Source: an uncultured Oscillibacter sp. (GTDB taxonomy: Bacteria; Bacillota; Clostridia; Oscillospirales; Oscillospiraceae). Taken from it: DNA of 5,038 nt. The stretch lies in NCBI GenBank assembly GCA_910585385.1, contig CAJUDV010000068.1, positions 1 through 5,038 of the forward strand. The letters are read 5' to 3'. This document shows, one piece after another, positions 1 through 5,038 of this stretch. The translations under genes and the position numbers were made by a program. The notes under the pieces are model-generated. The model saw nothing but the letters and a program-made list of their open reading frames with translations. It made no database searches and had not been told where the DNA came from. Within the stretch, counting starts at the first letter, position 1. Each line of letters begins with the position of its first letter.

Positions 1-140
1 AGGGCGACGTGCTGATGATCCTGGAGGCCATGAAGATGGAAAACGAGATCATGTGCCCCCGCAGCGGCACCGTGGCTTCTGTCAACACCTCCAAGGGCGC
101 CTCTGTGGAGTCCGGCACTCTGCTGTGCGTCATCCAGTAA
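1..140 (+). CDS. Biotin carboxyl carrier protein, C-terminal part (5' end outside window)
   Basis: This is the last 45 complete codons of a biotinyl-domain protein, read in frame from base 3 to a TAA at 138-140. It carries the classical biotinylation motif EAMKME; the lysine to be biotinylated is codon 33-35. After it comes the usual second half of the biotinyl/lipoyl beta-barrel (hairpin around residues 19-25, final strand TLLCVIQ). The protein stops right after the domain, so the carrier forms the C-terminus of its own polypeptide and is not fused to the downstream alpha subunit. Such carriers (OadA C-terminus, MmdC, GcdC) shuttle carboxybiotin between a carboxyltransferase and the membrane beta subunit in the cytoplasm. 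The gene lies 21 bases upstream of oadB, which fits a shared decarboxylase operon. The N-terminal part, often a Pro/Ala linker, is not visible, so the subclass (methylmalonyl-CoA, glutaconyl-CoA or oxaloacetate system) cannot be settled here. Confidence 0.93.
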   Translation, partial: GDVLMILEAMKMENEIMCPRSGTVASVNTSKGASVESGTLLCVIQ

Positions 141-149
141 TCAAAGACT

Positions 150-154
150 GGAGG
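150..154 (+). promoter_or_regulatory. Ribosome binding site of oadB
   Basis: GGAGG lies 7 bases before the ATG at 162. It supports that start over the out-of-frame ATG at 157. The start region of oadB (about 162-200) is AT-rich compared with the rest of the gene, which would keep the mRNA unfolded around the start. Confidence 0.8.
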
Positions 155-161
155 ACATGAT

Positions 162-1424
162 ATGGAACCTATTTTAAATTTTATTGCAGATACCGGTTTT
201 TACCAGTTCTTTCAGGCCGGCGGCTGGAAAAACCTGGTGATGATCGCCATCGCCTGCGTTTTATTGTATCTGGGCGTTCACAAAAAGTATGAGCCCCTGC
301 TGATGTGCACCATCGCCTTTGGCATGCTGCTGACCAACCTGCCCGGCGCCAACATGTACCACGAGATCTTCTTTGCCGGAGGCCACATTCACTGGGATCT
401 CATCGGCGGCGCCCCCATTACCCAGGAGTTCCTGACTGAGATGGCCGGCATGGGCGTTGCGGAGGAGGTTCTCACCAGCGTCGCCGTGGGCCAGTCCATC
501 TCAGCGGGTCTGGTGGATATTCTGTACCTAGGTATTAAGCTGGGCATCTATCCCTGCCTGATCTTCATGGGCGTGGGCGCCATGACCGACTTTGGTCCCC
601 TGATCGCCAACCCCAAGAGCCTGCTCCTGGGCGCTGCCGCCCAGCTGGGCATCTTCATGACCTACGTGGGCTGCCGCCTGTCCGGCATGTTTTCCCCCGC
701 CCAGGCCGGCTCCATCGGCATCATCGGCGGTGCGGACGGCCCCACGGCCATCTTCGTCACCACCCACCTGGCCCCGGAGCTGCTGGGCCCTATCGCCGTG
801 GCCGCTTACTCCTACATGGCCCTGGTTCCCGTGATCCAGCCGCCCATTATGAAGCTGCTGACCACGAAGGAGGAGCGCCAGATCGTGATGAAACCTCTGC
901 GGGAGGTCTCCAAGACAGAGAAGATCGTCTTCCCCATCATGGTGGCCATCTTCGTCTCCCTGCTGGTGCCCTCCGCCGCTCCCCTGATTATCTGCCTGAT
1001 GCTGGGCAACCTCTTCCGTGAGAGCGGCGTCATGGACCGCCTCAGCAAGACCGCCCAGAACGAGCTCATCAACATCGTCACCATCTTCCTGGGCGTGTCT
1101 GTGGGCTCCACCGCCACCGCCGCCACCTTCCTCTCCCCCAAGACGCTGATGATTCTGGTGATGGGCATTGTGGCCTTCGGCTTCGGCACCGCCGGCGGCG
1201 TCATCCTGGCCAAGATCATGAACCTGTTCCTCAAGGAGAAGATCAATCCCCTCATCGGCTCCGCCGGTGTGTCCGCCGTGCCCATGGCCGCCCGCGTCTC
1301 CCAGATGGTCGGCCAGAAGGAGAATCCCCGGAACTTCCTGCTGATGCACGCCATGGGTCCCAACGTGGCCGGCGTCATCGGCTCCGCCATTGCCGCGGGC
1401 GTACTGATGAGCCTGTTCGGCTGA
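162..1424 (+). CDS. oadB: Na+-translocating decarboxylase, membrane beta subunit (OadB/MmdB/GcdB family)
   Basis: This is a polytopic membrane subunit that decarboxylates carboxybiotin and couples this to Na+ export. Its 420 residues fit the family (about 375-435). Hydrophobic segments lie at roughly 24-40, 46-60, 119-139, 150-170, 182-200, 206-230, 255-282, 302-322, 328-350 and 393-418. Family hallmarks are seen: MTDFGPLIANP at 141-151, GGADGPTAIFVT at 189-200, and NPLIGSAGVSAVP at 362-374. D143 matches the ion-coupling Asp203 of Klebsiella OadB. N362, G366, S371 and R378 keep the spacing of its functional N373, G377, S382 and R389, so the pump looks intact. This subunit type is shared by oxaloacetate, methylmalonyl-CoA, malonate and glutaconyl-CoA decarboxylases, so sequence alone does not give the substrate. 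It is preceded by a biotin carrier and followed 18 bases later by an OadA-type subunit. The symbol follows that neighbour. Confidence 0.95.
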   Translation: MEPILNFIADTGFYQFFQAGGWKNLVMIAIACVLLYLGVHKKYEPLLMCTIAFGMLLTNLPGANMYHEIFFAGGHIHWDLIGGAPITQEFLTEMAGMGVAEEVLTSVAVGQSISAGLVDILYLGIKLGIYPCLIFMGVGAMTDFGPLIANPKSLLLGAAAQLGIFMTYVGCRLSGMFSPAQAGSIGIIGGADGPTAIFVTTHLAPELLGPIAVAAYSYMALVPVIQPPIMKLLTTKEERQIVMKPLREVSKTEKIVFPIMVAIFVSLLVPSAAPLIICLMLGNLFRESGVMDRLSKTAQNELINIVTIFLGVSVGSTATAATFLSPKTLMILVMGIVAFGFGTAGGVILAKIMNLFLKEKINPLIGSAGVSAVPMAARVSQMVGQKENPRNFLLMHAMGPNVAGVIGSAIAAGVLMSLFG

Positions 1425-1428
1425 GTAT

Positions 1429-1434
1429 AGGAGG
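1429..1434 (+). promoter_or_regulatory. Ribosome binding site of oadA
   Basis: A perfect AGGAGG sits 8 bases before the ATG at 1443, inside the 18-base gap after the oadB stop. The third codon is also ATG (1449), but it would lie 14 bases from the site, so 1443 is preferred. Confidence 0.82.
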
Positions 1435-1442
1435 TACTGTAA

Positions 1443-2906
1443 ATGGCTATGGAATTTCTCTCTAAGAAGCCCCTGTATATCACCGACACCATCCTCCGGG
1501 ATGCCCACCAGTCCCAGGCGGCTACCCGGATGCGGATCGAGGATATGCTCCCCGCCTGCGAGGTGCTGGACTCCATCGGCTACTGGTCCCTGGAGTGCTG
1601 GGGCGGCGCAACGTTTGACTCCTGCATGCGCTTTCTCAACGAGGACCCCTGGGAGCGTCTGAGGAAGCTCCGCAAGGCCCTGCCCAATACCAAGCTCCAG
1701 ATGCTCTTCCGGGGCCAGAACATCCTGGGCTACAAGCACTACGCCGACGATGTGGTGGACGCCTTCTGCCGCAAGTCCATTGAGAACGGCATCGACATCA
1801 TCCGCATCTTCGACGCTCTGAACGACGTGCGGAACCTGGAGCAGGCTATCAAGTCCACCAAGAAGTACGGCGGCATGGTGGAGGCCACGCTGTCCTATAC
1901 CATCTCCCCCATCCACAGCGAGGAGTACTTCGTAAAACTGGCCCAGGAGCTGGAGCAGATGGGCGCGGACGTCATCTGCGTCAAGGATATGGCCAACCTC
2001 CTGCTGCCCATGGACGCCTACTCCCTCATCAAGCGGCTGAAGGAGACCGTGAAGATCCCCATCCATCTCCACACCCACAACACCACCGGCACCGGCGACA
2101 TGGTCTATCTCATGGCCGCCTACGCCGGCGTGGACATCGTGGACACGGCCCTGAGTCCCCTGGCCAACGGCACGGCTCAGCCCGCCACAGAGTCCCTGGT
2201 GGCCACCCTCCAGGGTACGGAGCGGGACACCGGGCTGGACCTGAACAAGATGAGCCAGGCCGCCGCCCACTTCCGCAAGGTGGCCCAGAGGCTCAAAGAG
2301 GCGGGCTCTCTGGACCCCAAGGTCCTGAACGTGGACACCAACACCCTCCTGTACCAGGTCCCCGGCGGCATGCTGTCCAATCTGATCTCTCAATTGAAGC
2401 AGGCCAACAAGGAGGAGAAGTACTACGACGTGCTGGCGGAGATTCCCCGGGTCCGCAAGGACTTCGGCTATCCCCCGCTGGTGACCCCCACCAGCCAGAT
2501 CGTGGGCACCCAGGCTGTGATGAACGTGGTGGTGGGCAAGTACAAGACCTTCCCCAAGGAGTCCAAGGGCCTCCTCCGGGGTGAATACGGTCAGGTCCCC
2601 GGCGAGGTCAACGAGGAGGTCCGGGCCCTGGCGGGCATCAAGCCCGAGGACGTCATCACCTGTCGCCCGGCGGACCTGCTCCAGCCCGAGGTGGAGAAGT
2701 ACCGGGAGGAGTTTAAAGACGTCGCCAAGAGTGACGAGGACGTGCTCTCCCTGGCCCTGTTCCCCCAGGTGGCTCCCAAGTTCCTGGCCTGGCGGGACGG
2801 CCCCCACGACGAGCCCCAGGCCGCCCCTGCCGCTCCCGCGGCGGCGCCCCAGTCCCCGGCGGACCCCAACGCCGTGCGGGAGCTATACGTGGAATTCAAG
2901 GGCTAA
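1443..2906 (+). CDS. oadA: Carboxyltransferase subunit, oxaloacetate decarboxylase alpha / transcarboxylase 5S type, without biotinyl domain
   Basis: This cytoplasmic carboxyltransferase moves CO2 between a 2-oxoacid (oxaloacetate/pyruvate) and biotin. Residues about 11-275 form the HMGL-like TIM barrel: LRDAHQS at 18-24, CVKDMANLL at 179-187 and HLHTHNTTG at 208-216. D20, K181 (the carbamylated lysine), H210 and H212 match the metal-site residues of Klebsiella OadA (D17, K178, H207, H209) with a constant offset of 3. Residues about 297-450 are the conserved PYC/OADA domain, with PGGMLSNL at 307-314 and a YPPLVTPTSQIVGTQAV stretch at 343-359. A Pro/Ala-rich tail follows (about 457-474), then a short end RELYVEFKG. 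There is no AMKM biotin motif, so it depends on the separate carrier encoded upstream. The length (487) is what remains when the roughly 100-residue biotinyl domain of OadA (about 590-600) is absent. Pyruvate carboxylase subunit B or transcarboxylase 5S are alternative names; the adjacent beta subunit favours a sodium-pumping system. Confidence 0.92.
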   Translation: MAMEFLSKKPLYITDTILRDAHQSQAATRMRIEDMLPACEVLDSIGYWSLECWGGATFDSCMRFLNEDPWERLRKLRKALPNTKLQMLFRGQNILGYKHYADDVVDAFCRKSIENGIDIIRIFDALNDVRNLEQAIKSTKKYGGMVEATLSYTISPIHSEEYFVKLAQELEQMGADVICVKDMANLLLPMDAYSLIKRLKETVKIPIHLHTHNTTGTGDMVYLMAAYAGVDIVDTALSPLANGTAQPATESLVATLQGTERDTGLDLNKMSQAAAHFRKVAQRLKEAGSLDPKVLNVDTNTLLYQVPGGMLSNLISQLKQANKEEKYYDVLAEIPRVRKDFGYPPLVTPTSQIVGTQAVMNVVVGKYKTFPKESKGLLRGEYGQVPGEVNEEVRALAGIKPEDVITCRPADLLQPEVEKYREEFKDVAKSDEDVLSLALFPQVAPKFLAWRDGPHDEPQAAPAAPAAAPQSPADPNAVRELYVEFKG

Positions 2907-2931
2907 ACCTTTTTCTTGAAAGAAAAAGGTT
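2906..2931 (+). repeat. Perfect 11-bp AT-rich hairpin at the oadA stop codon
   Basis: The arms 2906-2916 (AACCTTTTTCT) and 2921-2931 (AGAAAAAGGTT) are exact reverse complements around a TGAA loop. The first arm begins on the last base of the oadA stop codon. It is not a standard intrinsic terminator: CCCAAAAAG follows rather than a T-run, and the flank on the - strand has no T-run either. It could protect the mRNA 3' end, or be part of a dispersed intergenic repeat. The palindrome itself is certain; the role is not. Confidence 0.6.
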
Positions 2932-2936
2932 CCCAA

Positions 2937-2954
2937 AAAGTACTTTAGCGCGCT
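2937..2954. repeat. Two adjoining short palindromes (AAAGTACTTT, AGCGCGCT)
   Basis: AAAGTACTTT (2937-2946) and AGCGCGCT (2947-2954) are each perfectly self-complementary and directly abut, 5 bases after the preceding hairpin. Three dyads in 49 bases is more symmetry than expected by chance in a plain intergenic spacer. No known site is recognised. The remaining spacer up to 3011 holds nothing I can assign apart from a weak GGTTG/CAACC pairing. Confidence 0.35.
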
Positions 2955-3011
2955 CTGGTTGTCTGGTGTTCAACCGGGCCGGAGCGGCAGCAGCCAGGAA
3001 CTGCGTAAACG

Positions 3012-3048
3012 AAAGAGGACGGTATCGCAAGATACCGTCCTCTTTTTT
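3012..3048 (+). terminator. Strong intrinsic terminator of the decarboxylase operon
   Basis: The arms 3012-3026 and 3031-3045 form a perfect 15-bp stem closed by a GCAA (GNRA) tetraloop. The T-run 3043-3048 follows, then CTTTC. It ends about 140 bases after the oadA stop, so transcription of the + strand operon should stop here. On the - strand the same stem lies 6 bases beyond the stop of the convergent operon, but its downstream sequence is only TTTCGTTT. It may therefore serve both directions, more weakly for the - strand. Confidence 0.93.
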
Positions 3049-3053
3049 CTTTC

Positions 3054-3779
3054 TCACGCCTCCGGCGTCCGAAACCACCGCTCACAGGTCCGGAGCTTAT
3101 TCCCGGCCTCATCGTAAAACACGGCGGTAACATGGGCCTCCGTCGGGTATACCGCCCCTCCGCTGGAGAACATCATGCTGTAAAAATCCCAGAGGGCGGC
3201 GTCCTCCCAGGCGTTCTCCCCCTGTCTCCGGATGTTCAGAGAGGCCACGCCGTGCCCGTTGACCTCCGCCTCCAGCCCATATGTCTCCTCAAAATAAAAC
3301 GCCTTCCCGGTCTCCGGGCCGATCCCGGGGTGAGCCGTGTCCCGCAGCTCTACCTGACACGCCACCCGGGCCGCCTCCGGAGTATCCGTCCAGAGATAAA
3401 AATCAAATCCCCTGGGCGTCACCAGCGGGCGGTTCGTGGCGAAAAACCGCAGCCCCTCCTCCGCAGGCTGAAAATCCAGACCGTAAAGCTCCCCCAGGCC
3501 GCCGGGCCATGTCTTCTGAAAGACCCCGGAGGCCGCCAGACCCTCCCAGCCCAGAATGACCTCCCGCCGGTGCCCCCGGTCCCAATCCGACTGGTACAAA
3601 ATCTCCGGCGCCGGCAGGCCGTACCGCTCCGCCTCCCAGCGGAGGGCCAGCGCCAGGGGAACCGGACGGTCCGCCACATTCCAGAGAAGGAACAGAAACA
3701 GCAGCGCCGCCAGCAGGTTACGGATGATCTTTTGTCCCCGGCTGAGCCGAGGCAGGCGGATAAATTCTCTTCTCCTCAC
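3054..3779 (-). CDS. Single-pass membrane protein of unknown family, third gene of PadR operon
   Basis: I do not recognise this 241-residue protein. It starts with a very basic stretch (residues 1-20, several Arg/Lys), followed by one hydrophobic segment at about 21-36. That predicts an N-in, C-out signal anchor, with about 200 residues outside the cytoplasmic membrane. No lipobox or clear signal peptidase site is seen. The outer part alternates hydrophobic and polar residues and is rich in Trp, Tyr and Phe, which suggests a beta-rich fold. Its only two cysteines, C141 and C232, lie there and could form a disulfide. The start is GTG: the GTGA at 3779-3776 overlaps the stop of the upstream gene by 4 bases, with a GAGAGGGG-like site just before it, so translation is probably coupled. 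No catalytic motif is evident. A partner of the upstream HAAS membrane protein is a guess from context. Confidence 0.8.
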   Translation of the reverse strand: MRRREFIRLPRLSRGQKIIRNLLAALLFLFLLWNVADRPVPLALALRWEAERYGLPAPEILYQSDWDRGHRREVILGWEGLAASGVFQKTWPGGLGELYGLDFQPAEEGLRFFATNRPLVTPRGFDFYLWTDTPEAARVACQVELRDTAHPGIGPETGKAFYFEETYGLEAEVNGHGVASLNIRRQGENAWEDAALWDFYSMMFSSGGAVYPTEAHVTAVFYDEAGNKLRTCERWFRTPEA

Positions 3780-4552
3780 AGTGCGCCCCTCTCTTCCAGC
3801 TCCAGCCGCATGGTCCAGCCGGCGGTCTCATGGCGGACCTCTATCCACTCCGGTATGGGGTCCGTGCCGCAAATCGTGACGGTCCCGTCATATGTTCCCA
3901 TGCCCTGCTCACTGACATTTCCCCAGATCTCCCAGTCGCTGCGGCGCCCGTCATAGCAGCTCTCACTGCTGTCCACGGCCTCCAGCAGCGTCAAATCACA
4001 GGGCCCCAGCCAGATGTCCGGCGTATGGATCTCCAGCCACAGGACCATCTCCCAGTCCCAGGCGGGCGCGGCCTCCTCGTGAAAGCAGGCGGCCTGCCTT
4101 ACCGTCACCGTATAGCTTCCGAACCGAACCGGCGGCGGCCAGGCCACCGTGCAAACCTCCTCCGCATGTCCGGCGGGAGTCTCTCCATTGACCTTTTGGA
4201 CGCCGGCGTCAAAGGCCGGAGCGGTGCCGGCAGGGTATCGACTCCCTCCGTCCACCACAATGGTTACAAAGAGGCAGAGTCCCAGCCCCCAGGCCAGCAC
4301 CCGGCTCAGCACCCACAACCATCCCAGCCAGGGCCTATGCACCCGGTCCAGGGCCCGGCCCACCTCCTGGGGGCTTCCCATGGCCCGAAGGGAGCGTTCC
4401 GCCGCCAAATCCGGCTCATAGCTCAGCCGCTCCAGCGCCTTGCAGTGGTCCTCATAGTGGACGCGCAGCTCCTTCGCGATCCCCTCCCGGTCCGGCCAGA
4501 ACCGAACCTCGCCGCACACGGCGTCCACCCAGATCTGAAAGTCATCCCGCAT
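3776..4552 (-). CDS. HAAS-like (DUF1700-type) membrane protein paired with PadR regulator
   Basis: A 258-residue membrane protein. The cytoplasmic N-terminus (1-72) is helical and has the pattern of HAAS/DUF1700 signalling domains: a first helix (FQIWVDAV), then ELRVHYEDH at 28-36, then SLRAMGSPQEVGRALDRVH at 54-72. One membrane segment follows at about 76-100. The outside part (about 101-258) is beta-rich, with a YTVTV strand at 147-151 and a C-terminal EWIEVRHETAGWTMRLEL stretch. It carries five cysteines (C134, C156, C185, C199, C228). In Firmicutes, HAAS proteins are commonly encoded right after a PadR repressor and are thought to relay an envelope signal to it; the order here is the same. 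The ATG is 9 bases after the padR stop. A GAGG overlapping that stop (4563-4560) serves as Shine-Dalgarno. The outer domain is not a fold I recognise, so the signal is unknown. Confidence 0.85.
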   Translation of the reverse strand: MRDDFQIWVDAVCGEVRFWPDREGIAKELRVHYEDHCKALERLSYEPDLAAERSLRAMGSPQEVGRALDRVHRPWLGWLWVLSRVLAWGLGLCLFVTIVVDGGSRYPAGTAPAFDAGVQKVNGETPAGHAEEVCTVAWPPPVRFGSYTVTVRQAACFHEEAAPAWDWEMVLWLEIHTPDIWLGPCDLTLLEAVDSSESCYDGRRSDWEIWGNVSEQGMGTYDGTVTICGTDPIPEWIEVRHETAGWTMRLELEERGAL

Positions 4553-4561
4553 GGCGCCGCC

Positions 4562-4897
4562 TCACGCCAGAGACGCGCCGTGGATCACAGCGTTGACCTG
4601 CTCCGTAAACACGCTCCACTCCTCTTTCCTGGCCTCCAGAGCCTTCAGGCCCTTTTTGGTGATGCGGTAATACTTCCGCACCCGGCCGTCGGCCTCCTTC
4701 TCCCGCACCGTCACCAACCGCTCCGCCTCCAGGCCGTGGAGAATGGGGTACAGCGTTCCCTCCTTTAGCTCAAAAGTCCTGTTGGACCGCCGGGCCAGCT
4801 CCACGATCATCTGGTAACCATACATCTCCTCCTTCGCCAACAGGGACAATATCAGCATGGTGGTACTTCCGCTCATGAGGCTCTTGTCGATCTTCAT
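4562..4897 (-). CDS. PadR-family transcriptional repressor
   Basis: A 111-residue winged-helix protein, the usual size of short PadR-s1 type regulators. The recognition region is clear: STTMLILSLLA at 11-21 (helix 1), YGYQMIVELA at 26-35, the hallmark GTLYPILHGLE at 47-57, and the wing GRVRKYYRIT at 71-80. A C-terminal dimerisation helix follows at about 83-103. The start is set at 4897, although the frame is open to an ATG at 4987. AGGAGGGG (4909-4902) lies 6 bases upstream of 4897, and the promoter -10 box at 4940-4935 lies downstream of the longer start, which so could not be in the transcript. PadR proteins bind promoter dyads and usually repress their own operon, released by a ligand or partner protein. 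The operator at 4917-4955 is the obvious target. It is the first gene of the three-gene operon. Confidence 0.95.
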   Translation of the reverse strand: MKIDKSLMSGSTTMLILSLLAKEEMYGYQMIVELARRSNRTFELKEGTLYPILHGLEAERLVTVREKEADGRVRKYYRITKKGLKALEARKEEWSVFTEQVNAVIHGASLA

Positions 4898-4901
4898 ACC
4901 G

Positions 4902-4909
4902 CCCCTCCT
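4902..4909 (-). promoter_or_regulatory. Ribosome binding site of the PadR gene
   Basis: AGGAGGGG on the - strand is separated from the ATG at 4897 by 4 bases (6 from the AGGAGG core). This strong site decides the start codon against the longer reading from 4987. Confidence 0.88.
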
Positions 4910-4916
4910 GTCTATA

Positions 4917-4955
4917 CCTTGATCATCTATGTTCATTATACATAGATGATCAAGG
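4917..4955. promoter_or_regulatory. Perfect 16-bp inverted repeat, likely PadR operator
   Basis: The arms 4917-4932 (CCTTGATCATCTATGT) and 4940-4955 (ACATAGATGATCAAGG) are exact reverse complements separated by 7 bases. The inner ends form ATGT-N7-ACAT, close to the ATGT/ACAT half sites known for PadR operators (commonly N8 or N10). One arm occupies the -35/-10 spacer; the other covers the predicted transcription start near 4928. The -10 box lies across the centre. Binding of a dimer would exclude RNA polymerase, so autorepression of the padR operon is inferred. Confidence 0.85.
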
Positions 4956-4963
4956 CTTGTCAA
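4935..4963 (-). promoter_or_regulatory. Consensus sigma-A promoter of the padR operon
   Basis: On the - strand, TTGACA (4963-4958) and TATAAT (4940-4935) are both perfect consensus hexamers with exactly 17 bases between them. Transcription should start near 4928, giving a leader of about 30 bases that contains only half of the operator palindrome. Such a strong basal promoter makes sense under tight repression. Confidence 0.92.
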
Positions 4964-5038
4964 GAATAAACCGGCCATGTCCGGCAAGAGGCGGGGGAGA
5001 AAACATCACAAAACGGAAACAAAAAAGAGACACACTCT
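4964..5038. other. Upstream intergenic stretch, possible cut-off terminator at the edge
   Basis: No gene is seen here. On the - strand, an AGAG..CTCT sequence followed by six T (5038 to 5021) at the window edge looks like the last arm and U-tract of a terminator for a gene beyond the window. The full stem cannot be seen. CCGG(ACATGG)CCGG followed by TTTATT (about 4984-4966) is another weak hairpin on the same strand. Confidence 0.3.

Noticed and set aside
812..1576. A 254-codon - strand frame across the end of oadB and the start of oadA
   Set aside because: It runs antisense over conserved coding sequence and the oadA ribosome binding site, and shows no recognisable motif.
528..2807. A 759-codon open frame on the - strand across oadB and oadA
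   Set aside because: It is antisense to two genes with clear family motifs. Its translation is a low-complexity mix of Gly, His, Leu, Val and Asp with no domain, as expected from GC-rich third positions of the + strand genes.
2956..3000. Possible small RNA or tRNA-like element in the intergenic spacer
   Set aside because: Only a weak GGTTG/CAACC pairing is found; no cloverleaf, promoter or known RNA motif is seen.
2581..3133. Small open frames at 2581-2919 (+), 2591-2899 (-), 2896-3078 (-) and 2945-3133 (-)
   Set aside because: They overlap oadA, the terminator hairpin or the end of the membrane protein gene, and have no good start site or family motif.
3132..4768. Long + strand frames (3132-3956 and 3830-4768) opposite the PadR operon
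   Set aside because: They are antisense to the PadR, HAAS and membrane protein genes, have Pro/Arg-rich compositions typical of shadow frames, and overlap each other. The - strand genes have a promoter, binding sites and family motifs.
4898..4987. Longer start of the PadR gene at 4987
   Set aside because: The extra 30 codons would cover the promoter and operator and begin upstream of the predicted transcription start; the strong AGGAGGGG site points to 4897.
1..5038. CRISPR array, insertion sequence, prophage or defence genes
   Set aside because: No regularly spaced repeats, transposase, integrase or nuclease motifs are present; the window reads as metabolic and regulatory chromosomal genes.

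Overview
The window reads as chromosomal DNA of a GC-rich, anaerobic, Gram-positive gut-type Clostridia member; Oscillospiraceae relatives such as Flavonifractor, Oscillibacter or Intestinimonas are my inference. The reasons are strong AGGAGG ribosome binding sites, GC-rich codon use, a biotin-dependent sodium-pumping decarboxylase, and a PadR regulator paired with a HAAS-type membrane protein. No database search was possible.

Left half, + strand (1-2906): the 3' part of a decarboxylase operon. In order it holds the C-terminus of a stand-alone biotin carrier protein, the membrane beta subunit of a Na+-translocating decarboxylase (oadB type), and a TIM-barrel carboxyltransferase (oadA type) with no biotinyl domain of its own. 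The carrier's biotin would be carboxylated by a carboxyltransferase and decarboxylated by the beta subunit, which exports Na+. Gaps of about 20 bases, each with a good Shine-Dalgarno sequence, make this one transcription unit whose promoter and first genes lie upstream of the window.

Middle (2906-3053): a convergent intergenic stretch. It holds an AT-rich 11-bp hairpin touching the oadA stop codon, two short perfect palindromes, and a strong intrinsic terminator (15-bp perfect stem, GCAA loop, U-tract) for the + strand operon. The two opposing operons end on either side of it.

Right half, - strand (4963 down to 3054): a compact three-gene operon. It encodes a PadR-family repressor, a membrane protein with an N-terminal HAAS-like cytoplasmic domain, and a second single-pass membrane protein of unknown family. 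The genes are 9 bases apart, then overlap by 4. The promoter is consensus TTGACA-17-TATAAT, with its -10 box inside a perfect 16-bp inverted repeat, an almost textbook autorepression operator. The operon looks like a small self-regulated envelope-sensing module of unknown signal.

Right edge (4964-5038): no gene is seen, only a possible cut-off terminator. The most interesting items are the PadR operator and promoter, the uncharacterised pair of membrane proteins, and the split architecture of the decarboxylase.
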